Origin: Anthoceros angustus
Taxonomy: Eukaryota > Streptophyta > Anthocerotopsida > Anthocerotales > Anthocerotaceae
Direction of reading: 5' to 3'
Assembly: GCA_010909165.1 (NCBI GenBank)
Contig: MU008173.1
Location: 62,001 to 126,000, forward strand
DNA length: 64,000 nt
Part shown: positions 1 to 10,759 of the stretch, one piece after another
Numbering within the stretch: position 1 is the first letter of the stretch
Layout of the letters: the number at the start of each line of letters is the position of its first letter
Made by a program: the position numbers and the translations under genes
Notes under the pieces: model-generated
What the model was told of the DNA's origin: nothing
Database searches by the model: none
The model's input: the letters and a program-made list of their open reading frames with translations, nothing else

Positions 1-1252
1 GTCTTCGCGCCCCCGCGCCCTCCCTGCCTTCCGCTTGACGAAGGCAGATCGCTCCTGCCTTCCGGAAGTCTTTAATTTGAAACACCCCGCGCTCAGTTCA
101 TACTCTCGCGCACAGTTCTAAAATCAAGCATGGTTGGGTTGTGCCGTGCTGAGCAAAATACGGCAGTGACATCCTATACCATGATGAGAGAGAATCGTGG
201 TGGGCGAGGCATGGCAGATTTTACACGCGCGAAGCATTGATTGCTTCGGAGATTCAGGCACATTTGCGGTACTTGGCTGCCCCCAAGGACGTATGTTGCG
301 AATCCCACGCTTGTGCGCCTTATGGGATGCCCGACCCTACATCACCGCCCTATTCTGAAATGGCCTAAAAGCTAGGGTTGTTCAGCTTGTGCAGTCGAAG
401 TATTTTAGGGCCCTCACCCAACCGAAGAATAGGACACGAAACACTCCCCGAACCGATGAAGCCGAGCTATGTACACCCCCTTGTAAGTCTACGCGCTCAA
501 CAGAAGGTCATGCTCACTTGCTCACGTCATTTCCTTGCACACCACCGAAACATCCATCACTGATCCAACACTTGAAGCCACAAGCTCAGCTCCCCACGCT
601 CTGCATCAACCCGGACGCGAAGTGCGTGCAGAAGGACTCTCCAAGCTACTCTGCTCTCCAAGCAACACAGCCACTTCAGTCACCTTCGGGCCAGCTTACA
701 GAGAGCACGCGGTAGGGGGAGCAAGACATTTGCAAAGCACGAGATTGACGGATGTGGTCTTGAGTGTAGCGCGTACTGCAGACAGAGGTATTGCAACTCG
801 GGGTTTCCGATTGTCGGCTTCGGGTAGTAGTGTGTCATGTGACTCCTGTGGTGGCGTATCACAAAAGCTTGGCAGCAAAGGACGCCACGTTAAACCAGTT
901 CATGGTGTGGTGCATTCATCAAATCATAAGTTCTCGGTGAATGCTGAACATCTCCACAACCGCAAACATCCAGGGCGTTGATCTCCTACCAGGTGGTCTT
1001 CGCTGCGGCCACTAGGTTGAGGATTTGCACACCTATCTTTTGACCATGATCTTCCGAAGCCGAAAGCCTGGAACAACCATGAACCCAACTTTGAGCGGGG
1101 CCATGTCAGACTCCTCCTCCTCACCGTTATCCGCAATCCTTGCCATGTACCGCTCGTCAACACGGCACTAGGATCTTTGCTCTACGGGGAAAGGAGAGAG
1201 CCAACCTCTGCAATTGCCACAGAGCAATAGCTAGAAGCACAAACCTCCTCAA
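1..1252. other. No recognisable gene
   Basis: I see no domain or clean coding frame here. A minus-strand stretch near 1060-1160 reads as an acidic, coding-like peptide (about 40 residues containing NGEEEESDMAPLKVGFMVV) with no start or stop context. It could be an exon remnant, but I cannot name it. Confidence 0.4.
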
Positions 1253-3598
1253 GGCCTCATGATGAGTCACAATTCGAGGGTGGAGGCCATTTCGACCGTC
1301 TCGTCAGTGTCACCGAAGTTGAGTCGTCGAGTCTGAACGCGGATGCACGACCTGCCGAAGAACATGGACGTGGTCCATTTGCGCGCCATACCTAGCATCT
1401 CGGGATCCTGCGAGATGTCCATTCTGTACTCGCCTTCCAGAACCACGCCGGGCTCGGTGACGTAGCGCACCATCAAGGCGTCTGTGCTGAAGATGCGAAA
1501 TCTTACACCGGTCTGGTCTGCACGACCGGGCCATCCGGGAAGCGAGAAGCATTCATCCACGCCAACGTGCTGTCCCTTGCGCACGAAGATGCTGAACCTG
1601 TGCATGCATCGCCAACCCAAGGAATCACCCCATGCCCGATGGCTGGAAGGATCCAGTTCCTCATCGAAGGCACGCATCACCTCCAGGCCGTAGGTTTTGC
1701 GGGACACTCTGGAGGTGACCAGGTCGGGGGAGAAACCGAAGAGGACAGCTCCTTGGCACACGGCGCTACCGGGATCTGGCGGCATCACGATCGCTTTGTC
1801 TCCTAGCCTGCCTGCCAATGCTGCCTTCACTCTGTCCCGCAGGTAAGGAGAGGCAGAGAAACCGCCTACCAGCAGCAGCTGCTTCAGGCGCGGGGTTATG
1901 GCCTCCCGAATGAGCTCTATGATCCTGTCCACCACAGGGTCGAAGATTTGCTTCATATCCGACACTGTGAGCTCGATCTCAGCGAAGTTCAGGTCCACGT
2001 CCTCGCTCCCGCCAAATTTCCTGTTGTAGGATTTCCACGCCTTCTTCATGGCCTTTGGGACGTCCAGGCTCTGAGTACCCCAGTCCTCAGAGCCATCGAA
2101 GGAGGTTTTCATGTCGGACCAGCGCCTCTGCAGCGAGGTCATGGCAGCAGGGTTCTGGCTCACCACTTCGTCGAAGCAGCCCATCCTGGCCCGCAGCAAG
2201 TGGAAGAAGTTGGCGTCCACATGCGCGCCCCCGCAGAGATCACCCGAGCTCTGCACCGCTTCCTTCAGCTTCAGCTCCTTCTCGCCATTGTTGGCCATGA
2301 TGTGGACCACAATGTCCGTGGTTCCTCCCCGATGTCCGCCACCATGAACTCGTCTCCACGCTTCAGGTTCAGCTGCTTTGATCTGGTCTTGGCGCAGTAC
2401 GCTGATGCCGCCTCCGACTCAACACGATCCGCACGGGATGCGGGCTGGCGGTCTGGACCAGGTGAGGCGGGCAGCTAGGGCCTGCCACCAGCCCGGCCAT
2501 CTCCGCGCACTTGCGCATGATCTGCTTGGCGGAATCGTCCCAGATGGCGGGGACGGTCAGGCACCATCGCACATCCCTGGCCGTGATGTGGCCGCCCCAT
2601 GTCTCCTTCAAATGCTCGAGAGCGAAGGTGGAGATCTCCTTGATGAAGTCGGCCGTCGCTCTCACCACTGGCAAGCCCTCGGGAAGCTTGACGCCGACAT
2701 CTTGCCCATCCGTCTTCGTGTCCGCCTCTTCTGCCTGGGCCATGCCGTGCCCCTTACCTCCTGTCCATCCCATTTCCAGCCCTGACAGCATCCTGGAAAG
2801 AGCGGCATCCCGAGCCTTCTGCGGCGCCAGATGCAGCTTGAACCTGGTGAGGTGAACCCCAGCTTCCGATCCAGCGGCCGGGACCTCTTTGAGCTGTCGG
2901 GCCTGCGCCGGCCATCCCCAGTGTGTCACCTCGTACACTGGCTTGCTGCTCAAGCCGTGCCTTCTTCACGTAGAACAGCCCGGTCTGCGTCTTGCAATAT
3001 GATTTGCCCTCCTGCCCCGGCCACTCGTAGAATGCGCAGATCTTGTCAGGCTCGTCCTTGTGCGCAAATGCGAAGCCAGAGTATGTTGTGCCGAAATCGA
3101 TCCCCACCACCACTCTCACCTCGCTCCCTTCGCCATCGCAGCTTAGCAAGCTCCCAAGACGAATCAGCAGAACTGGTGACTCAAATCCCTGCCATCTCGG
3201 TTCTTCTTTCCCTCGATCTCAACGAGCAAGGAGCGTGCTACGCACCGCGACACCTTCACCAATCCCACTCCGATCTGCATCTTGCTTCCCCAGGACTCCG
3301 CTAGGTGACTTGTTTGTGCCTTCTGCTAATGTTAGGAAACGACTCATTCCACGCTTCATTTTCATGACCTGTGCTTCCTTATGCCAACGTCAGACGGTCA
3401 GTTGCACATACGCCAACGCCACTAAACAATGGGAGGAAATGCTAAAAGTGTGGGGCGACTGTGGCGCTATCTCTCCACTTGTGTTCGTCTTTGGCTGGAA
3501 GTTTTGGCGATCTTCTATGTTCTATGACTCAGGCGGCAGACAGGGTCCTGTATCTTGTGAGGTTGCTTCAGCTACAGTTGTGAAAGAAGCTGCACCTG
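1253..3598. repeat. Tandem duplication unit A (HSP70 locus)
   Basis: This 2.35-kb stretch matches 3965-6297 in the same orientation from just beyond the HSP70 stop codon through about 460 bp upstream of its start. Similarity stops abruptly at both edges. The two units are separated by about 365 bp of unrelated sequence. Differences are mostly 1-3-nt indels, so the duplication is recent or partly an assembly effect. Confidence 0.85.
1267..3136 (-). pseudogene. HSP70-12A/B-like (HSPA12-type) chaperone, copy A, frame-broken
   Basis: The protein is an HSP70-superfamily ATPase of the divergent HSPA12 type. The N-terminus has the phosphate-1 loop GIDFGTTYSG preceded by VVV. The middle has LTVPAIWDDSAKQIMRKCAE. 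The C-terminal half has the adenosine motif LLLVGGFSASPYLRDRVK followed by VMPPDPGSAVCQGAVLFG, and it ends EMASTLEL. The reading is split over several frames. A base is missing just after the start (3136; copy B has one more G), so translation stops after about six codons. Further shifts fall near 2920 (extra C), 2418 (missing base, shared with copy B) and 2325 (missing C). No intron is needed to explain the rest. It is a pseudogene as written. If the homopolymer shifts are sequencing errors, it could encode about 600 residues. Family assignment is confident; activity is not. Confidence 0.85.
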
Positions 3599-3762
3599 GA
3601 GGCTGAAGACTGTCAGGAGGACACACTCAGCCAGTACACTTGCTCTCTCCATGTGAGTACAGGGCAGGAATCAACAGTGTACAAACACAAACAGCGTCCA
3701 GAAAAACAATTCCTTCTTTCTTCTTCTCACTCTGATATGTGCATAACTGGAAGGAAACTCAC

Positions 3763-3865
3763 CCGGCTTTCCCAGGTCACCCGCTTCATCTAGGGCTTGG
3801 AAGCATTTCTCAATTTCGATCGGATCGTCCAGTTGCACTCGAATCAGAAGCTCTGGATGTGACAT
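3763..3865 (-). CDS. Orphan first exon of an unknown gene
   Basis: An ATG at 3865 opens a 34-codon frame (MSHPELLIRVQLDDPIEIEK and on to DLGKP). It runs into GTGAGT at 3762-3757, a consensus plant 5' splice site. No following exon is recognisable because duplicated HSP70 copy A lies directly downstream on this strand. I do not recognise the peptide. It may be the first exon of a gene interrupted by the HSP70 duplication, or an exon captured with it. Confidence 0.3.
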
Positions 3866-3964
3866 GACAGGAGGGTCGTGCCGATTTCATGACAGAGCTT
3901 GTCATCTAAAGCTGGTGTCATCTAAAGCTTGTCGAATGCGATGATGGAAACCGGAAGCAAGGCA

Positions 3965-6297
3965 AGGCCTGATGATGAGTCACAATTCAGGGTGGAGGCC
4001 ATTTCGACCGTCTCCTCAGTGTCACCAAAGTTGTCTCGTTTACAGTGAACGCGGATGCACGATCTGCCGAAAAACATTGACGTTGTGATGCAACGGTTCA
4101 CACCGATCTTGCCAGGATCGTGTGAGACGTCCATTTCGAACTCGCCTTCCAGAACCACGCCGAGATCGGTGGTGTAGCGCACCTCCACGGCGTCTGTGCT
4201 GAAGATGCGCAATGGTATGCTGGTCTGGTCTGCCATACCGGGGCTTGCGGAAACCGAGAAGCTTTCATCCACGCCGACGTGCTGTCCCCTGCGCACGAAG
4301 ACGCCGAACCTGTTCTTGCATCGCCAACCGTTATGATTCCAAGTCTGGTAGCTGGGAGGATCGAGCTTCGAATCGAAGGCACACATCACCTCAAGGCCGT
4401 AGGTTTTCCGGGCCACTCTGGAGACGACCAGGTCGGGGAAAAACCGAAGAGGACAGCTCCTTGGCACACGGCGCTACCGGGATCTGGCGGCATCACGATC
4501 TTGTCTCCCAGCCTGCCCGCAGTGCTGCCTTCACTCTGTCCGCAGGTAAGGAGGCAGAGAAACCGCCTACCAGCAGCAGCTGCTTCAAGCGCGGTGTGAT
4601 GGCCTCCCGAATGAGCTCTATGATCCTGTCCACCACAGGGTCGAAGATCTGCTTCATGTCCGACACCGTGAGCTCGATCTCGGCGTAGTTCAAGTCCACG
4701 TCCTCGCTCCCGCCAAATTTCCTGTTGTAGGATTTCCACGCCTTCTTCATGGCCTTCGGGACGTCCAGGCTCTGAGGACCCCAGTCCTCAGAGCCATCGA
4801 AGGAGGTTTTCATGTCGGACCAGCGCCTGTGCAGGGAGGTCATGGCAGCAGGGTTCTGGCTCACCACTTCGTCGAAGCAGCCGATCCTGGCCCGCATCAA
4901 GTGGAAGAAGTTGGCGTCCACATGCGCGCCCCCGCAGAGATCACCCGAGCTCTGCACCGCTTCCTTCAGCTTCAGCTCCTTCTCGCCATTGTTGGCCATG
5001 GTGTGGACCACGATGTCCGTGGTTCCTCCCCCGATGTCCGCCACCATGAACTCGTCTCCGCGCTTCAGGTTCAGCTGCTTTGATCTGGTCTTGGCGCAGT
5101 ACGCTGATGCCGCCTCCGACTCAACACGATCCGCACGGGATGCGGGCTGGCGGTCTGGACCAGGTGAGGCGGGCAGCTAGGGCCTGCCACCAGCCCGGCC
5201 ATCTCCGCGCACTTGCGCATGATCTGCTTGGCGGAATCGTCCCAGATGGCGGGGACGGTCAGGCACCATTGCACATCCCTGGCCGTGATGTGGCCGCCCC
5301 ATGTCTCCTTCACATGCTCGAGAGCGAAGGTGGAGATCTCCTTGATGAAGTCGGCCGTCGCTCTCACCACTGGCAAGCCCTCGGAAGCTTGACGCCGACA
5401 TCTTTCCCATCCGTCTTCGTGTCCGCCTCTTCTGCCTGGGCCATGCCGTGCTTACCTCCTGTCCATCCCATTTCCAGCCCTGACAGCATCCTGGAAAGAG
5501 CGGCATCCCGAGCCTTCTGCGGCGCCAGATGCAGCTTGAACCTGGTGAGGTGAACCCCAGCTTCCGATCCAGCGGCCGGGACCTCTTTGAGCTGTCGGGC
5601 CTGCGCCGGCCATCCCAGTGTGTCACCTCGTACACTGGCTTGCTGCTCAAGCCGTGCCTTCTTCACGTAGAACAGCCCGGTCTGCGTCTTGCAATATGAT
5701 TTGCCCTCCTGCCCCGGCCACTCGTAGAATGCGCAGATCTTGTCAGGCTCGTCCTTGTGCGCAAATGCGAAGCCAGAGTATGTTGTGCCGAAATCGATCC
5801 CCACCACCACTCTCACCTCGCTCCCCTTCGCCATCGCAGCTTGGCAAGCTCCCAAGACGAATCAGCAGAACTTGTGACTCAAATCCCTGCCATCTCGGTT
5901 CTGCTTTCCCTCGATCTCAACGAGCAAGGAGCGTGCTACGCACCGCGACACCTTCACCAATCCCACTCCGATCTGCATCTTGCTTCCCCAGGACTCCGCT
6001 AGGTGACTTGTTTGTGCCTTCTGCTAATGTTAGGAAGCGACTCATTCCACGCTTCATTTTCATGACCTGTGCTTCCTTATGCCAACGTCAGACGGTCAGT
6101 TGCACATACGCCAACGCCACTAAACAATGGGAGGAAATGCTAAAAGTGTGGGGCGACTGTGGCGCTATCTCTCCACTTGTGTTCGTCTTTGGCTGGAAGT
6201 TTTGGCGATCTTCTGTGTTCTATGACTCAGGCGGCACACAGGGGTCCTGTATCTTGTGAGGTTGCTTCAGCTACAGTTGTGAAAGAAGCTGCACCTG
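3965..6297. repeat. Tandem duplication unit B (HSP70 locus)
   Basis: This is the direct repeat of 1253-3598, including about 460 bp upstream of the HSP70 start. After 6297 the sequence diverges completely from the corresponding point in unit A. Confidence 0.85.
3980..5834 (-). pseudogene. HSP70-12A/B-like (HSPA12-type) chaperone, copy B, frame-broken
   Basis: This is nearly identical to copy A but better preserved at the start. The ATG at 5834 gives MAKGSEVRVVVGIDFGTTYS and reads uninterrupted for about 150 codons. A missing G near 5387 then shifts the frame (KLPEGLPVV in relatives). A second shift near 5120 is the same single-base loss as in copy A and lies just before the phosphate-2 segment VADIGGGTTDIVVHT. 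More indels occur near 4548 and 4440 in the adenosine motif and near 3988. The last abolishes the TCA at 3980-3982 as the stop and extends the frame to 3922. The shared lesion shows that A and B descend from one already altered copy, unless it is a repeated consensus error. Confidence 0.85.
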
Positions 6298-7111
6298 CAC
6301 CCAAGAGAATGGTATTGGAGCTGGAGTTGGACTGATTCAAGTATTTGCAGTGATAAAAACTTTCCAGCACAGGAATTGATGTGGTCACAGCAGCTCAGCG
6401 GAGTTGTGGTAATGAAGTGCAAGTTGCTAATAAATTTGTTTAAATGGGAGCTGCTTATGCAGTAGTTGAAGAAGTCCAATCTGTTGATCCAGATGTTGCT
6501 CTTTTGGTAGCGCTTCAGGAGGTCCTATTTCTGTCTCAGCAACAGGTGACAACGCTACCAGGTATGAGGATAATGTTGTAACTCCAGAGTTAGAGCAAAG
6601 GGTGATTGAAATTGGCATTCAACCTGAACGGCAACTTCAAGTCCCGCTTTTCCAGAGGCTAGAATGTTCTTCTCTACTGCAGACAAAACTGGGCCTTCAC
6701 CTGTGGCCATGTGTGGTGCTGCACTGTGCAGTAACTCCCTCGGTGGTAAGGCAGGATATGGCCTCTGATCCTGAACCGCAAAGAAGGTAATCTGCTTTGG
6801 CATCCAGATCTCATCTGGCCTTGTGCCAGCCGAACTGCCTGGCGGGCTTGGTGTGGCTTTGGCACCAGATTCGTGTTTAGGTACCCTGGGAAGCAAGGAT
6901 CCTTGCTTCTCGGATTGCTGATCAGTTGTCGAGGATGAGCTTCTCTGGAAGCTTAGCCTTGCTGATCCTCCGAGGTATGCCCCAACCTTTCACTTATCGT
7001 GGCAGAGGGTTGTGTTGCTCTTGCAGGTGTCATTTGTCGGTCTCCAGATGTGTCCCTGGCACGCTCGCGGGCTGTGACAGACTGCTTTGCTTGCATCTCC
7101 TGAGCTGTTTG
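6298..7111. other. Unidentified coding-like remnant between HSP70 copies
   Basis: From about 6440 to 6860 on the plus strand, two adjacent frames carry protein-like text (AYAVVEEVQSVDPDVALLVA, then SVSATGDNATRYEDNVVTPE). A shift or splice junction is needed between them. I cannot assign a family. At about 7110 this sequence joins the truncated end of HSP70 copy C. Confidence 0.3.
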
Positions 7112-8027
7112 ATCAGCCGAGCTCTGCACGGATTCCTTCAGCTTCATCTCCTGGTGGCCGTGGTTGGCCTAGGTGTGGACCACGATGTCCGTGGTGCCTC
7201 CCCCGATGTCCGCCACCATGACTTCATCTCCGCGTTTCAGGTTCAGCTGCCCGGATCTGGACTTGGCGTAGTAGGCCGATGCCGGCTCCGATTCCAACAC
7301 GATCCGCACTGGATGCGGGCTGGCGGCCGCGGCCAGGTGAGGCGGGCAGCTAGGGCCGGCCACCAGGCCGGCCATCTCCGCACACTTGCGCATCATCTGC
7401 TTGGCGGAGTCGTCCCAAATGGCGGGCACTGTCAGGCACCGCTGCACGTTCCTGGCCGTGATGTGGCTGCACCATGTCTCCTGCACATGCTTGAGAGCGA
7501 AGGTGGAGATCTCCTTGAGGAAGTCGGCCGTGGCTCTCACCACCGGCAAGCCCTCGGGAGGCTCAGGACCGGCATGTTTCCCATCCCTCCCGCTTGGTCC
7601 CCCCCGCTTCTGCCTCTTCCTTGGCCTGGGCCATGCCGTGCTTGCCCTCACCGCCTGTCCATCCCATGTCCAGCCCCGACAGCATCCTGGACAGAGCGGC
7701 ATCCCGAGCCCTCTGCGGCGCCAGATGCAGCTTGAACTTGGTGAGGTGAACTCCGGCTGCTGCGCCCGGGCCGCATTTGAGCTGGCGGGCCTGCGCCGGC
7801 CATTCCCAGTATGTCAGCTCGTATTCCGCCTCCCTGCCCGCAGCCGCCTTCTTGTTCACATAGAACAGCCCGGTCTGCGTCTTGCAATACGATTTGCCTT
7901 CCTGCCCCGGCCACTCGTAGAAGGTAAAGATGTGATCAGGCTCGGCCTTGTGCGCAAATGCAAAGCCCGAGAAAGTAGTGCCGAAATCGATCCCCACCAC
8001 CACGCTCACCTCGCTCCCCTTCGCCAT
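7112..8027 (-). pseudogene. HSPA12-type HSP70, copy C, N-terminal half only
   Basis: The start is ATG at 8027 (MAKGSEVSVVVGIDFGTTFS). The frame is open for about 150 codons, then shifts near 7575. It resumes through LTVPAIWDDSAKQMMRKCAE, RIVLESEPASAYYAKSRSGQ and the phosphate-2 loop VADIGGGTTDIVVHT. A TAG stop (plus-strand CTA near 7170) follows, and homology ends about 20 codons later. The whole C-terminal half, with the adenosine motif, is absent. This copy keeps the base missing in copies A and B near their codon for VLESE, so it is a useful outgroup. It is head-to-head with copy D. Confidence 0.85.
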
Positions 8028-8897
8028 CGCAGCTTGGCAAGCTGCCAAAACGGATCAGCACACAAAATCGTATCTCAAATCCCTGCCACCTCTGTTCCGC
8101 TTTCTCCTCTCATCTCAACGAGCAACGAGTCTGCCAAGCACGGAGACACCTTCACCAACGTTAACCCCACTCCTGTTTGCATCAAGATTGCTTCTCCAGC
8201 AGGATTTGACGCGCAAGCATTGCGAAACTTGCGACGGCCCACTATGGCCCTAGCTATGCACATACGTATCTCACCTATGTCCAGCCCTTGTGCGACTCTC
8301 CCACAGGATGTAGCCTCGCCCTGATGTCCACTGTTTGTCCTTGGCGTATCTCCATTAGCTGAGGGAGCAGCCTTTGCCTCTATCAGGTGGCCAGAATGAG
8401 GTTCAGCTTCAGGTTAGAATTTTTTGGAACACGAATTGAATTGTTTCCCTCATCTCTGCTCCTTTTCAAACACATCGAAATCCGGACCTCCTGAATCTTG
8501 TCAATACTGTCATCTTGTAGTCTGCCTGACAGTTTCACCATCATCCGGCTTGAAATTTCCTCTTGCAGGCTTCGTGCTACTGTGGCTGGACTAACCCTCA
8601 TCCAAGGAACCAAGAGCACTGGACGAGCCGGAAGTATTTGCTATTGCTAATTTGCTAGCTAGCTTCAAACTTAGCTTTGAAGTACTTAGTGAATGCCGCC
8701 AGCTGTGATGACGCGCAATGCACAAATATGGTATGGTGTGGCTGACCAATTCCATCACCAAATCTGGTAGTCTCTTCTTTTACATCTTCTACAGGGTGAG
8801 AGCCGCTTGGTGAAAGTTCCGGTGGGAACTGCTGCTTGCAACCTAGTGGAATCGGGATGCTTGCAACCTAGTGGAGAATCGGGATTCGACAGAGGAG
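8028..8897. promoter_or_regulatory. Shared upstream region of divergent HSP70 pair C/D
   Basis: The two genes start 870 bp apart and are transcribed away from each other. The segment from about 8690 to 8897 is also found upstream of copy F (14536-14766), so the divergent arrangement was duplicated with its intergenic DNA. A 28-bp tandem repeat containing CTTGCAACCTAGTGGA sits at about 8836-8880. GAAAGTTC at about 8812-8820 is a two-unit heat-shock-element-like motif; one such site is weak evidence. An E(z)-derived fragment (8290-8620) is embedded here. Confidence 0.45.
8290..8620 (-). pseudogene. Fragment of an E(z)-gene-derived repeat
   Basis: This matches segments at about 12180-12440, 15970-16130, 20570-20830 and (opposite strand) 63840-64000. 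The minus strand reads EVRISMCLKRSRDEG, parallel to SSVQMCLKRTRYQGTNSLTS in the other copies. Those copies continue into an E(z) SANT region, which gives the family assignment. This copy lacks the SANT part and is diverged. Confidence 0.5.
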
Positions 8898-10752
8898 ATG
8901 GCGCCGGCGGAGGAAGCCAAGGTGGTTGTAGGGATTGACCTGGGAACAACCTTCTCAGGATTCGCATTCGCCCACAAGGATGAGCCAGACAAGGTGTACA
9001 CATTCTATGAGTGGCCCGGGCGTGAAGGTAAGCCGTACTGCAAGACGCAGACCAGCCTGCACTACGTGAAGAAGGCGTCCGGCGAGTTCGCTCTCACGTA
9101 CTGGGGCTGGCCAGCGCAGGCATGCCATTTGAGGAGAAGAACGGGGATGGAGGAGGAGAGAGGACCGAGTTTCTCACCAGGTTCAAGCTCCATTTGGCGC
9201 CACGGCAGGTGGATCCCGGAGCCTGCACGTTCAAGGATTCCAGCAACGACGTCCCAAGCAGCTCGCGATCGGGCAGGACACCGGTACAGGCACCCACAGC
9301 GCCACCGCTGCCGTTAGGCTTGTCTGTGGTGACAGCCATCAGCGACTATCTGGCCAGATTGTCCGCCTTCGCGGTGGAGCACCTGCAGGAGACGTATGGC
9401 GGCCACATCAGTCCCAGGGATTTGCAGTGGTGTCTCACCGTGCCCGCTATCTGGGATGATTCCGCCAAGCAGGTCATGCGCAAGTGCGCGCAGATGGCAG
9501 GGATGGTGACGGGCCCGCATTGCCCTCGGAATTAGCAGCGGCTGCCAGCCCACATCCTCTGCGCATCGTCCTGGAATCAGGCCGCGTCTGTGTACTGCGC
9601 CAAGAATTCGAAGCAGCTCAGACTGCGGAAGGAGACAGGTTCGTGGTGGCAGATCTGGGGGTGGAACCACGGATATCGTAGTGCACACCAAGGAGAACGA
9701 CGACGACTCGGAACTGCGACTCCGAGAGACGTCGCAGAGCTGGGACCTCTGCGGTGGCGCCAATGTGGACCTCAACTTTCAGGAGCTCCTGTCCAGACGT
9801 ATTGGCTGCCTGGAGGAGTGGGTTCGGCTGAATCCTGCATCTCTTACTCGGCTCATGAGAAGCTGGGCAGACATCAAGGCTACCTATCACGATGGAAGTG
9901 AGGAAACCCCATGTCTTGACTTGCCTCGGAAGCTGTCCCAGGCTTGGCGACTGCACGACGAAGCGAATGCATCTGCATCTGCCTCTGCCTCTGCCTCTGC
10001 CTCTGGCAACGCCGACGATGCCACCAACTACGACGAGATTGAGTTGAGAAGGTCAGACATGATGCAGATTTTCGATCCTGTGGTTGGCAGGATCGTGGAG
10101 CTCATCCGGCAGCAACTCACCCCAGACATGAAGCTGCTCGTGTTGGTTGGTGGCTTCTCAGCGTCTCCGTATCTGAGGAAGAGAATCAAGGACGCTTTTG
10201 CCGACGTGCTGGATGACAGAATCGTCATGCCTCCCGACCCGGGTAGTGCGGTGTGTCAAGGAGCTGTCATTTTGGGCTTTGCCCTCGGTTGTCTTGTCTA
10301 GGGTTTCTCGCAAAACCTACGGAGTGAAGCTTCTGCGGCCGTTCATTCCCCTGTCTGATCCTGTGGAGTTTCTCGTAGTGACAGACAGGGGACCCAATGC
10401 GAACAGCTTCAAAATCTATGTGAGGAAGGGACAGCATGTTGCCATCGACCACTCTGTCAAGCACAACCTTCTCCCAGTGGTGAGGAAGGAGACCTCGCTC
10501 TCTGTCGGCATTTACAGTACAAACTCCGATGATGTGCGCTACACTACTGATCCGGGAGTGGTGTTGGAGGGCGAATTTCAAGTGGACATTTCGGATGATC
10601 CAGATAATTTAGACCTGGAGCGGAGGCTGCAGGTGTCTATGTACTTTGGCACCTCCTGCATACAGGTGGAGGCCCGACGTCTCAATTTCGGTAATATGGA
10701 AGAAGTGATTGAGATGCACCGCAGCATAGGATTTGAGCTTGAAGAGCACTGA
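8898..10752 (+). pseudogene. HSPA12-type HSP70, copy D, near full length with frameshifts
   Basis: This is the most complete copy. The ATG at 8898 (MAPAEEAKVVVGIDLGTTFS) was chosen because it aligns with the starts of the other copies. Segments in order are the phosphate-1 loop, LTVPAIWDDSAKQVMRKCAQ, phosphate-2 VADLGGGTTDIVVHT (split by a shift near 9655), an insert with a Ser-Ala repeat, the adenosine motif LVLVGGFSASPYLRKRIK, VMPPDPGSAVCQGAV, and the terminal domain ending GFELEEH with TGA at 10750-10752. Four or five one-base shifts occur (near 9125, 9530, 9590, 9655, 10285), all correctable without losing conserved text. It is either a recent pseudogene or a gene with consensus errors. 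Its 3' end abuts an E(z) fragment on the other strand. Confidence 0.85.
9968..10006 (+). repeat. GCATCT/GCCTCT hexamer repeat encoding Ser-Ala
   Basis: Six or seven tandem GCNTCT hexamers encode alternating Ala-Ser inside the HSP70 copy D frame. The related copies lack this stretch, so it looks like an in-frame microsatellite expansion in a surface loop. Confidence 0.8.
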
Positions 10753-10759
10753 CTCCATA

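Noticed and set aside
535-981. 148-codon plus-strand frame
   Set aside because: Starts at TTG, shows no domain, and has no conservation elsewhere in the window.
1948-2478. 176-codon plus-strand frame over HSP70 copy A
   Set aside because: Antisense shadow of conserved HSP70 sequence; it reappears in copy B for the same reason.
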